Source: Bacteroidales bacterium (GTDB taxonomy: Bacteria; Bacteroidota; Bacteroidia; Bacteroidales; ML635J-15). From it: 46,390 nt of DNA. Under the pieces are notes generated by a model. The model did not search any database. It saw only the letters and a list, made by a program, of their open reading frames with translations, and had not been told where the DNA came from. The stretch's first letter is position 1, and every line of letters begins with the position of its first letter. Position numbers and translations under genes: made by a program. The stretch spans positions 1 to 46,390 of the forward strand of contig QKHS01000083.1 in assembly GCA_003249955.1 (NCBI GenBank), read 5' to 3'. This document shows, piece by piece, positions 23,662 to 32,340 of this stretch.

Positions 23662-25488
23662 CTAAATTACGGGCAGTTCAATAACAATTTTTGTACCCTT
23701 TTCAACATGTTCGTAATTAACAGAAACGTTTTTACGTAATTTTTGTTTTAATATTTTTACTCTTTCGTTTATAATTCCGAGAGCCATTGATTTATGAGTC
23801 TTAGTATTTACAGGCGTTTCCACAAATCCGTTCCCGTTATCACTGACAGAAAAATAAATATATTCATCTCTGTCTTCTATTTTTAATTCCAGAATCCCGT
23901 TTTCGATGCCTTTTAATCCATGCTTGATTGCATTTTCCACAAATGGCTGAATCATCATGGGAGGAATATTTATTTCGTCTGTTTCCGTATTGTCATCAAT
24001 TATAAGTTTAAACTCAAACGAATTGTCAAGTCTTAACTGTTCCAGTTGAATATAATTTGTAAGTAATTCTATTTCTTCGCTCAGTAATATTTTATCGTTG
24101 GCCGATGATTGTAAAACCATTCTGATTAAACGTGAGAATTTTGAAAGATATGATGATGCTTTTTCACTGTTACTTTCGGCCATGTAGCTTTGAACAGATG
24201 TGAGAACATTAAATAAAAAATGCGGATTCATCTGGTTTTGCAGGATTTCCTGTTTTATCATCATGTTTTTATTCTGCATATAAAGTTTACGATGTCTGCC
24301 TTTCATGTATAGGAAAACAATGATAAAGCTGAAAATTACTACTATTGCAATAATCGTTGAAGTTATTCCGGCAATTCGTCTGCGCTGAATTTCTTTTTCC
24401 TGCTGCAGTTTTTGTATTTCCAGTTCTTTTTGAACAGTCTGATAGCGGACTTCGAGTTTACTTATTTCGTTTTGTTTGTCAATATTCAGCAGAGAGTCTT
24501 TGAGAATATTATATTTTTCAAATGTCAGGGCACTTTGTTTATAATCGCCTGCTCCAAGGTATGCTTTTGCAAGATTTTCGGAAACTTCCATCAGATTTCT
24601 GGTGTAACCTGAATCTTCTGTAAGAGCAGCCGATTCTTCCAATAAACTTACGGCTTTAAGAAAATTACCGGTTTCAGCTTCCAGTTGCCCATAGTACATA
24701 AGAGCTCTGCTAAGCCAGAATTTATCATCAAGATTTCTGAATCTGTTAACAGAGGCTTCAAATCCTTTACGGGCATTTTCGTAATCCTTTTTTTTATAAA
24801 GAACATTTGCCAGATTATTTTGACAAATTGCCGTGTTGCGTAAATCTCCCAGACTTGTGTAAATTTCTTTGGCACTGAAATAAAAATACAGTGCTGAGTC
24901 CATGTCGTTTTTGGCTTCTTCGTAAAATACCCCAAGATTATTAAGAGCAGATGCAATTAAAACGCTGTCGTTTACTTCCAGCTTAAGCTCATAAGATTTT
25001 TTGAGATTATAAAAAGCCTGATCATTATTGCCCAATTCCTGATGAACAATTGCAATATTATTGTAAACGAGCGACTGCGATTTAATGTTCCCGGTACGGA
25101 TAAATGCCTCCAGAGATTGCTGGTAATTTTTTAATGCTGCCACATAATTCCCGGACATCTCTTTTACTACTCCTATATTGGTAATCATTTGCGCAGCCAT
25201 ATTTTTATCTCCGTATGCATCGGCAGATTCTTTTGCCAGTTCAAAAAACTCTTCGGTGTAATCCGGAAAATTTTTGGAATAAAAAATCATTCCGATATTG
25301 TTGAATTGCACATATGCTGCCGAATCGTCAAACTCCATGCTGACAGACTTTACAAGCAAATCCTTAATAAGATTAATTTGTTTTACAGAATCACTTGGGG
25401 TGCTTTTAAGATTTTCAATCAGAGTTGAGGTCTGAGAGAAAGAAAATACCGCAGTTACAAGAAAAACAAAAAATAATACTGAACGCAT
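23662..25488 (-). CDS. TPR-repeat membrane histidine kinase (LytS/His_kinase family)
   Basis: A 608-aa sensor kinase: signal peptide (MRSVLFFVFLVTAVFSFSQ), a periplasmic array of TPR units (about 40-330; N-N-L-A/G-x-Y-type helices such as YNNIAIVHQELGNNDQAF), a coiled coil, one membrane helix (about 373-395, ITSTIIAIVVIFSFIIVFLY), and a His_kinase domain with the phospho-acceptor His in QMNPHFLFNVL, then an HATPase with NAIKHG and DNGNGF. The TPRs probably sense a protein or peptide. It pairs with the LytTR regulator downstream. A TATCTTTG -7 box lies 22 bp upstream of the start. Confidence 0.9.
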   Translation of the reverse strand: MRSVLFFVFLVTAVFSFSQTSTLIENLKSTPSDSVKQINLIKDLLVKSVSMEFDDSAAYVQFNNIGMIFYSKNFPDYTEEFFELAKESADAYGDKNMAAQMITNIGVVKEMSGNYVAALKNYQQSLEAFIRTGNIKSQSLVYNNIAIVHQELGNNDQAFYNLKKSYELKLEVNDSVLIASALNNLGVFYEEAKNDMDSALYFYFSAKEIYTSLGDLRNTAICQNNLANVLYKKKDYENARKGFEASVNRFRNLDDKFWLSRALMYYGQLEAETGNFLKAVSLLEESAALTEDSGYTRNLMEVSENLAKAYLGAGDYKQSALTFEKYNILKDSLLNIDKQNEISKLEVRYQTVQKELEIQKLQQEKEIQRRRIAGITSTIIAIVVIFSFIIVFLYMKGRHRKLYMQNKNMMIKQEILQNQMNPHFLFNVLTSVQSYMAESNSEKASSYLSKFSRLIRMVLQSSANDKILLSEEIELLTNYIQLEQLRLDNSFEFKLIIDDNTETDEINIPPMMIQPFVENAIKHGLKGIENGILELKIEDRDEYIYFSVSDNGNGFVETPVNTKTHKSMALGIINERVKILKQKLRKNVSVNYEHVEKGTKIVIELPVI

Positions 25489-25509
25489 ATATCATTTTAA
25501 TTTCTGCTG

Positions 25510-25517
25510 CAAAGATA
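25510..25517 (-). promoter_or_regulatory. -7 promoter box of the kinase-LytTR operon
   Basis: On the minus strand the sequence is TATCTTTG, an exact TAnnTTTG match, 22 bp before the kinase start codon. The -33 element is not obvious. Confidence 0.5.
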
Positions 25518-25570
25518 CGTAAACGATAATTTACTACATTATGACGAATAGCATAATTATAAACAATCCG

Positions 25571-27403
25571 CTATTTTATTCCGAACATTCCGTCACAAAC
25601 CTTATCCAGTTCGGACAAAATATCCTCTCCTTTAACGGCTCTGTCATATAATAGTTCAAGTTCGGCCATATTTTCATAAAAAGACAGCGGGAATGGAATC
25701 ATTTCAATATGGCTACGCAGAACTTTTGTGGAATTAAACATTTTGCGGTAAATAAATGTGGCTACAGACGAATTAAGAAAAGCACAAATAGCCTTTGGCG
25801 GAATATCTGCTGACTTTGAGTAAAAGAAATTAATGCTGTTGAGAATAAGTTTGCCGGACTCATCATAACAAGTAACCAGCGATTCGGAGATAAAACGGTA
25901 GCATATTTTAGGAGCGCGGTATTGCTTAAGCGGAGCTGTTTGTTGAAGTATGTCCGGGTTGTAGTCTATGCAAAATTTAGGTTCGGAAAATGCAAATCTA
26001 TGTAGCTCTTTACCGGTGTAGATAGCTTCGGTTTTATTTTTAATCTGGTTAAGATCGGATATAAGATGCCGGTGATTGTTTCCTGTGACAATTCCAAGCC
26101 CGAAAATACATTTTCCCTCAAGTGTGAATGACGGGCATGCCATTATTTTTTCCAGTTTCTCTATTTCATCAGCACTTGAAATATATGGGGGCCTGAATTG
26201 ATTTCTTTTTGCTTTTATCCGTGAAAATTCAAATTCTTTCCCGTTTATTTCAATCAGGCTTTGCCCTCCGTTTTTTTCAATTTCAAGTCTGATTACAGGA
26301 GACATTACGCCTTTAAAAACTTTTCCGAAATGTCTGATTTTTACTGAATTATGTTTCTCAAAAAATATCTTTCTTATATTTATATGAGAACTTACGTAAA
26401 GTATGGATTCGGGAAGAATAAAATACAATTTACCCGATTTTTTCAGCATTTTAAGGCTTTGAAGTAAAGCAATGCTAAAACTTTCGGAACTTGATAATTC
26501 AGGGAAATTTCGTATAAGCTGTTTTTTTCTTTCAGATGAAAATTTTGCTCCGTAAGGAGGATTAGTTATTACGAAATCAAACTTTTTATCAATTTTCTCA
26601 ATTGGATTAAGAATGTCGCAGACCTTAGTTTTTACAAGTTTTGCGGTTGAATTAAAGAAAAGGACAAAATTTACTTTTGCAATTCTTAAAGCCGTTATGT
26701 CAATGTCACGTAAAACAATTTTTGACGGATTGTGATTTTCGGACAAGATATTCAACAGCATTGTTCCTGTCCCGGCACAAGGGTCAATCACAGTTGACTG
26801 TTCAGGTAAATAAATACCTTCTGTAAGTAAACCCGGGGTAAAATATGCCCCATTAATAGATTTGTCCGATACTGTTCTTAATGACTCGTATAAAGCCCCT
26901 ATAAAGTCAGATTCCCCGTCGGGGAAATCGAAGATATTCAAACGTCTGTACAAATTTGCCGAAGAATTATCAAATTCACGCATCCACGAATTCATAAAAG
27001 CCGTAAATACAGGATTGCCGGAGCTTATGTACAGATTTTTTTTTCCGGTCCGGCAGTTTATCAAAAATTTTCTTTCCAGAACAATTACCGATACAATAAA
27101 TATAAGATGGTTGAGACTGTAATCATTTTCACAAAGAAATTCTCTCAGCTTGCTTATTATAAGTTTGCTTTTTTCGGAAAATGCAATGGTAGAATAGCCG
27201 GAACCGGAGTAATTACCCTGCCGGTTTGCTCTTTGTTGCAAACGGTTCTGGTGTTGCCGTATGTCTTTTACAATATTTTCGTAAGTATTGTTGTCGAAAC
27301 CTGATACATCCGGATAAGCCGGGATAACACCTGTTTTTATCCAGTTGCTGATTGTTGCATCAGACACATTTAACTCCCGTCTTATGTCGCTGTATTTTTT
27401 CAA
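25571..27403 (-). CDS. N6-adenine DNA methyltransferase with N-terminal helix-turn-helix
   Basis: A 610-aa SAM-dependent DNA methyltransferase. Residues 1-50 resemble a MerR/XRE-like helix-turn-helix (IRRELNVSDATISNWIKTG). The catalytic domain has motif X GAYFTP (185-190), motif I DPCAGTGT (207-214) and motif IV NPPY (281-284), the gamma-class N6-adenine signature. The C-terminal part (about 400-590) looks like a TaqI/type IIG target-recognition domain. I see no nuclease motif and no restriction gene next to it, so it may be an orphan or regulatory methyltransferase. The start is TTG at 27403, with a stop two codons upstream and no in-frame ATG before residue 137. The target site cannot be read from sequence. 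Confidence 0.8.
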   Translation of the reverse strand: MKKYSDIRRELNVSDATISNWIKTGVIPAYPDVSGFDNNTYENIVKDIRQHQNRLQQRANRQGNYSGSGYSTIAFSEKSKLIISKLREFLCENDYSLNHLIFIVSVIVLERKFLINCRTGKKNLYISSGNPVFTAFMNSWMREFDNSSANLYRRLNIFDFPDGESDFIGALYESLRTVSDKSINGAYFTPGLLTEGIYLPEQSTVIDPCAGTGTMLLNILSENHNPSKIVLRDIDITALRIAKVNFVLFFNSTAKLVKTKVCDILNPIEKIDKKFDFVITNPPYGAKFSSERKKQLIRNFPELSSSESFSIALLQSLKMLKKSGKLYFILPESILYVSSHINIRKIFFEKHNSVKIRHFGKVFKGVMSPVIRLEIEKNGGQSLIEINGKEFEFSRIKAKRNQFRPPYISSADEIEKLEKIMACPSFTLEGKCIFGLGIVTGNNHRHLISDLNQIKNKTEAIYTGKELHRFAFSEPKFCIDYNPDILQQTAPLKQYRAPKICYRFISESLVTCYDESGKLILNSINFFYSKSADIPPKAICAFLNSSVATFIYRKMFNSTKVLRSHIEMIPFPLSFYENMAELELLYDRAVKGEDILSELDKVCDGMFGIK

Positions 27404-28349
27404 ATGTCAAAAAAAATTAACGCGGTAAAAATAAAGAAAAAGCGACAAATTACAAGCAGAAATAACAAGAGCTTAATTATAAGTACCAAATTATAATAAT
27501 CAAATCGTAAAATGAATGGTTGTAAGCGAATTGCAGATGTTTGGATGTAATAATTCATACTTTAGTGAAATAGAAAGAGAAATAATAAGTGGCTTTAAAA
27601 ATTATTGATTTTACAATAGCTAAAGCCGTTAGTGGCAATACTAAAAATCAGGTTTTAGTTGTAAAAAGATAAATTAATAGCCACGAAAGTACAAAATCAC
27701 AAAGAAAGGAAAAAACCTTTAGTGTTTTGGTGTTTTAGTGGCAATACTAAAAATCAGGTTTTAGTTGTAAAAAAATAAATTAATAGCTACGAAATCACCA
27801 AAAAAGGAAAAACTCTTTAGTGTCTTAGCGCCTTAGTGGCAAAAAATATAAAACTGGTAATGGAAATAACATTAAATAGCCACAAAAGCACAAAGACACA
27901 AAGAAAAGTAAAAAATAAATAATGGATTACAGTGCCTTCGGCTACGCTCAGTCACCTGACTATCCTTTGACTGAGCGTAGCCGAAGGCAACAATTAAAAG
28001 TAAAATTAATTAACCACAAAAGCACGGAAGTACAAAAAAAGGAATATCAACTTTAGTGTCTTAGTGCCTTAGTGGCGCAAAAAAATAAAATTAAATAGCC
28101 ACGAAAGCACGAAAGTAAAAAAATAATGTCCTTTAGTGTTTTAGCTTCGCTGAGGGCTAAAGTCTTTAGAGATAAATAATAAAAAATATGATGTATGGAA
28201 AAGTTTAGTATTTATTGCTTTGATTATATATTTTAAGAGGATATATTTAATCTTATACCATTGGTTTTGAAAAAGACAGAACTCCATGGTAGTATGAAAA
28301 ATGAAACAGGCATTGTCTCTTAATTAACAAAGCTTTTTTGCAGTATTTT
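27404..28349. repeat. non-coding block of dispersed repeats
   Basis: A 946-bp stretch without a gene. It holds at least five variants of a GCCACGAAAGCACAAAG-like unit (near 27681, 27783, 27880, 28012, 28097) and four of its rough complement, CTTTAGTGTCTTAGTG...GTGGC (near 27717, 27817, 28052, 28134). Pairs of these could fold into long imperfect hairpins. A longer direct repeat spans about 27632-27686 and 27739-27788. It looks like a graveyard of a mobile palindromic repeat family. No promoter for the flanking genes was clear. Confidence 0.75.
27934..27988. repeat. perfect 21-bp inverted repeat
   Basis: Arms 27934-27954 and 27968-27988 are exact reverse complements of 21 bp around a 13-base centre. 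The arms contain CTTCGGCTACGCTCAG, a GC-rich motif of the kind dispersed as palindromic repeats in many Bacteroidota and cyanobacteria. It is much more GC-rich than its surroundings, which suggests insertion as a unit. It could act as a terminator or be a REP-like element. Confidence 0.8.
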
Positions 28350-31085
28350 CTAATACCCGTTAAACAGATTGTCGTAGAAGCTGCCTCTCTTAACAAGTTT
28401 AAGATCTTTAAGCATAGAAGCTTTTACGTTTATCTGGAACATATAAGATCTGTAAGTGCCGAAAGGAACCAGATGCAGACTGGCTTCCCAACAATGCAAG
28501 TCCCTGTAAACATCAATTGAGGTAGGTGTTGCAGCTTTTTTTACAAGGTCATAACCGCTGGTAAAGCTTATTTTCCATTTCTTTGTAAGGTTAAAGTCTC
28601 CCGATACATTTAATGTTTGCCTTATGGTTGAGGTCATATAAGGTTTTGCATAACCCAGAGAGTAATTTACCCTGACATTCCACGGGACATTAAAATCAAC
28701 ATACATAGCCGGATTGCCGTAAAGGGTTTCATAGGCTGATGCATTGCTGTTGTTTTCGGGACTCTGGAAACTCTTTGAGTTAAGCGAAAATCCTGCAGTT
28801 ATATTTGCAGTTGTCAATCTCACCAACTTCCCGTTCTCAGAAAAAGAAGTTGTGTTTATTCTGTACGCTTTAGTTGAATCATACGGACTTATAGCATATG
28901 CATAAGGGTCCAGATTTGCGTTAAAACTAAGGTCCAGAAACTTTATTTTTGTCCTTCCGCTAACAGCAACAGGAGCCCAGTTAAGGCTATCTGCCATTAT
29001 GTTGTAACTTGTAGAGAAACTTAAACTTTCAAGCAATTTTATTTTTTTGTCTGTAGTAACAGTATCTCCTTTGTTTCTCAATTTCATTTCAAGATTGTTC
29101 CCGATATTAAAATTCAGAGAACCTGCACCTCCTCTTGACGGGGAACCATATGGCAGTCCTGTAAACCGTGAATAAATTGTACTTACTGTATCATATTGTC
29201 CGGTATTGCTGTTGTATTGAATACGTGAATAATCATCGTAATATCCGTATTTTTCTTTTCCGAAATCGGGCAGATAGCTAAAACTTACAGATGGCGTTAC
29301 AACATGTCTTATAGCTTTAAGACTTCCTTTTTTGAAATTAAATGTCCCGTAAATCTGTGTTGACCAGTTAACTCCCGTGTTGTAATCCCATGCACGTGAA
29401 AATTGGGAAATATACTGTGAATTAAGAGTTTCTACAGTATCTTCAGCAGTTGCATATCCCCAGCTTTGTTGAAATGATTTTAGATACCATCTTTCTGTAT
29501 AATTGAAACTTGGAGTAATAGTGGTGAATTTTAGAAATTTTGCGGAAGTGCTGATTGGAATTTTATGAGAAATCCCGTTTGTGATATTGTTAAATCCGAT
29601 GTCAAAAAAAGTACTGTCTGATGTGCTTATCTGATTTGTAAGATTCATGGTGTACGAAACGCCAATCTTTTCATAAATCTTGCTTTCCCCGACTTTAACT
29701 TTACGTTTAAACGGATAAATACGGCTCATATTGAAAGATATATCAGGCAGGGTAAGATTTATTGCACCTGTCGAATTGTTCTGATTATGCCTTATTGCTC
29801 CTGTAATGCTGAAAGGAGAATTGGCGAAAACCTTACTGTAGGCAATACTCGATTGTTTGTTGGTAGTTAATGCATTGCCGATGTTGTATGAATTATTGTA
29901 TCTGTCAAATTTGGAACTGCTGATGTTGACATTAGCACTGAAAGTGGAATTAGGACGCATTTTAGGGTCCTGAGTATATTTCCATTGCAAAGAATAGTTG
30001 CTTTCTTTTTGCTGATTAATATTACGGTATCCGTATTTGTTTGATCCGTATTTGAAACTGACACTGCCACTGTATTTATACCTGACTTTGTAATTTGTGA
30101 GTATTCCCATACCCCAGCTACCTTTACTGAAAATGTCGCCTATTACGGTAAGATCAATATTATCGTTTATTGCCCAATAATATCCCCCGTTTTTCAGAAA
30201 GTATCCACGGCTGTCTTCACTTCCGAATTCAGGTAAAATCAAACCCGAAGAACCTCCTTTTGTATTTGGGAAAAATCCGAACGGAATTCCCAGAGGGGTA
30301 GGAATATCTTCTATTACAAGATAAGCCGGCCCTGACACAATTTTGTCGTTCGGAATTACTTTTGCTTTACTGATGCTGAAATAGTAATGAGGATGATCAA
30401 GATCGCAGGTCGTAAATTTTCCGTTAATCATATGAACATCCTTGTTAGGCTGCATTTTTGTTTTACTGCCATGTAAATAACTGCCTTCAAACTCAGTCAT
30501 TACCTCTTTGATAATCCCCTTTTTTGTCCTGAAGTTATATCTTATAGTGTCAGCTTCAAATTCTTCTTCTCCATCCTTAAAGCTGGGTTTCCCGGTTAAT
30601 GCCCCTGTAGAATCGGTTAATCCGAAAGCAAAAACTTCGTTATTGTCAAAATCCATCTCGATAAAAGCAGAATTAAGCACAACAGATTCGTAAGTTACAA
30701 CAGCTTTGCCGTACAAATAAGCTTTTTTCTTTTGAAAATCAAACAATAATGAATCCTCAGCATCATAATAAACAGGATAATCAAAAGCCATGTCCGATTT
30801 CTTATAACTTACAGAATCAACCTTAGGAACTTTTTTTATAGTATCTCCGGCAAACTTTATTGAGTCATCAGCAAATCTTACGGTGTCTCCGACAGGCTTT
30901 ATAGTGTCATCATAGTGTTTCTTATTTAAGGCAAAATGTTGTTTTTTAAGAAAAACAACATTGTTTTTTGTGTTGGTATGATGATTGCTATAAACGAAAA
31001 TTGTGTTTGTAAAAACTATTACAAGTGTTAATAACAGCTTAAACAAAAATTTTTTTAACGATATGAAAGTTATACCTTTGTACAA
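28350..31085 (-). CDS. lptD: LPS-assembly protein LptD (OstA family)
   Basis: The outer-membrane barrel that inserts lipopolysaccharide. It is about 910 aa. An N-terminal hydrophobic signal is followed by a periplasmic OstA beta-jellyroll (about 100-230: YLYGKAVVTYESVVLNSAFIEM..., TIRYNFRTKKG) and a long barrel with typical motifs GPAYLVIEDIPTPLGIPFG and FPNTKGGSSGL...PEFGSEDSRGYFLKNGGYYW. The start is uncertain: no in-frame ATG precedes the signal region. TTG at 31085 is given here because the -7 box TAGTTTTG (31108-31101) makes TTG 31103 unlikely. The gene is divergent from the amidase, and their reading frames overlap upstream. Confidence 0.85.
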   Translation of the reverse strand: MYKGITFISLKKFLFKLLLTLVIVFTNTIFVYSNHHTNTKNNVVFLKKQHFALNKKHYDDTIKPVGDTVRFADDSIKFAGDTIKKVPKVDSVSYKKSDMAFDYPVYYDAEDSLLFDFQKKKAYLYGKAVVTYESVVLNSAFIEMDFDNNEVFAFGLTDSTGALTGKPSFKDGEEEFEADTIRYNFRTKKGIIKEVMTEFEGSYLHGSKTKMQPNKDVHMINGKFTTCDLDHPHYYFSISKAKVIPNDKIVSGPAYLVIEDIPTPLGIPFGFFPNTKGGSSGLILPEFGSEDSRGYFLKNGGYYWAINDNIDLTVIGDIFSKGSWGMGILTNYKVRYKYSGSVSFKYGSNKYGYRNINQQKESNYSLQWKYTQDPKMRPNSTFSANVNISSSKFDRYNNSYNIGNALTTNKQSSIAYSKVFANSPFSITGAIRHNQNNSTGAINLTLPDISFNMSRIYPFKRKVKVGESKIYEKIGVSYTMNLTNQISTSDSTFFDIGFNNITNGISHKIPISTSAKFLKFTTITPSFNYTERWYLKSFQQSWGYATAEDTVETLNSQYISQFSRAWDYNTGVNWSTQIYGTFNFKKGSLKAIRHVVTPSVSFSYLPDFGKEKYGYYDDYSRIQYNSNTGQYDTVSTIYSRFTGLPYGSPSRGGAGSLNFNIGNNLEMKLRNKGDTVTTDKKIKLLESLSFSTSYNIMADSLNWAPVAVSGRTKIKFLDLSFNANLDPYAYAISPYDSTKAYRINTTSFSENGKLVRLTTANITAGFSLNSKSFQSPENNSNASAYETLYGNPAMYVDFNVPWNVRVNYSLGYAKPYMTSTIRQTLNVSGDFNLTKKWKISFTSGYDLVKKAATPTSIDVYRDLHCWEASLHLVPFGTYRSYMFQINVKASMLKDLKLVKRGSFYDNLFNGY

Positions 31086-31108
31086 AATTGAAAATTTGGC
31101 CAAAACTA
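31073..31108. promoter_or_regulatory. divergent, overlapping promoters of lptD and the amidase gene
   Basis: Plus strand: TACCTTTG (31073-31080) fits TAnnTTTG and would drive the amidase gene with a leader of about 60 bases. Minus strand: TAGTTTTG (31108-31101) would drive lptD. The two -7 boxes face apart, with overlapping transcription start regions, so the genes may compete for polymerase. Confidence 0.5.
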
Positions 31109-31146
31109 ATGAAAAAAACGTTTCAATAAGTAAAACTGGTATGTTT

Positions 31147-32340
31147 ATGAAACAAAAATTTATTGCTCCATTAATAATTGTATTTGTTTTGACTGTTTTT
31201 TTTAGTCATAGCAGTTTTGCGCAGTCTTCCGGAAATATGAAAATCAAAACGGTAGTCATAGATCCTGGGCACGGAGGTGCAGACCCTGGCGCTGTGGGTA
31301 AAATCTCTAAGGAGAAAGATCTTACCCTGTCAATATCTCTGATGTTGGGAGAACTTATCAAAAAGCAGTACCCCGATGTTAAAGTAATATATACCCGCAC
31401 CGACGACAGTTTTGTAGAATTGTACAAAAGGGCCGAAATTGCCAATAAAAATAATGCGGATTTATTTATTTGTGTTCACATTAATGCTTCGGGAAGCACA
31501 TCTGCTTACGGAGCCGAAACATTTGTAATGGGGATTGACAAAACCGGGGCAAATCTGCAGGTTGCAAAACTCGAAAATTCAGTTGTTCTTAAAGAGGATA
31601 ATTATCTGGACAAATATGATGGTTTTGATCCCAATGATCCGGAAACTCATATTATTTTCAGCTTATACCAGAATGCAAATCTTACTCAAAGTTTGCTTTT
31701 CGCACAGGCTTTACAGGATAATCTGGTGAAAAAACTTAAAAGACACGACAGAGGGGTAAAGCAAGCCGGCTTCCTGGTATTGTGGAAAACTACAATGCCC
31801 AGTGTTTTGGTAGAATTAGGTTTTATAAGTAATCCGGATGAGGAAAAATATCTTAATTCTGCTGAGGGAAAAGAAGAATTGTCAAAAGGATTGTTCAATG
31901 CTTTTGCAGAATTCAAGAGTCAGTATGACGGGACAGGCTCTTCTTCAAATACAATAAATACAGGCACATCGGAGAATACTACCAATACAACAACTACTAC
32001 TGTTAAAGACACTGAAAATAACAGTTCTGCAAATAATTCCGCTACACAAACAAATCAGATTTCGAATAAGGAGACAGGGATTATTTTTAAAATTCAGATA
32101 AAGACTTCATCTAAAAAAATTGAAATTATTCCTCAAAATTTTAAATCATATCAAAATGTTGATGTATATTTGCAGGATGGAGTTTATAAATATACTGTAG
32201 GCGCAGATGCTGATTATGACAAAATTTATGAACTTTATAAGGATGTAAAAAAAGATTATCAGGACAGTTTTATCATTGCCTTTAAGAACGGAACAAGAAT
32301 ACCTTTGAATGAGGCAAGGAGCGAAGTTAAAAACAAATGA
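31147..32340 (+). CDS. N-acetylmuramoyl-L-alanine amidase (AmiC type)
   Basis: A zinc peptidoglycan hydrolase used in cell separation. From ATG 31147 it is 397 aa with a signal peptide (MKQKFIAPLIIVFVLTVFFS...FAQ); upstream in-frame codons overlap the promoters and are rejected. The Amidase_3 domain (about 35-250) shows the zinc ligands in VVIDPGHGGADPG, the E of YGAETFV and the H of VHINAS, with catalytic E in VLVELGFISN. A Thr/Asn/Ser-rich linker (about 265-300) leads to a C-terminal domain of about 80 residues that resembles the one ending the next gene. The two genes overlap by 4 bp. Confidence 0.9.
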   Translation: MKQKFIAPLIIVFVLTVFFSHSSFAQSSGNMKIKTVVIDPGHGGADPGAVGKISKEKDLTLSISLMLGELIKKQYPDVKVIYTRTDDSFVELYKRAEIANKNNADLFICVHINASGSTSAYGAETFVMGIDKTGANLQVAKLENSVVLKEDNYLDKYDGFDPNDPETHIIFSLYQNANLTQSLLFAQALQDNLVKKLKRHDRGVKQAGFLVLWKTTMPSVLVELGFISNPDEEKYLNSAEGKEELSKGLFNAFAEFKSQYDGTGSSSNTINTGTSENTTNTTTTTVKDTENNSSANNSATQTNQISNKETGIIFKIQIKTSSKKIEIIPQNFKSYQNVDVYLQDGVYKYTVGADADYDKIYELYKDVKKDYQDSFIIAFKNGTRIPLNEARSEVKNK

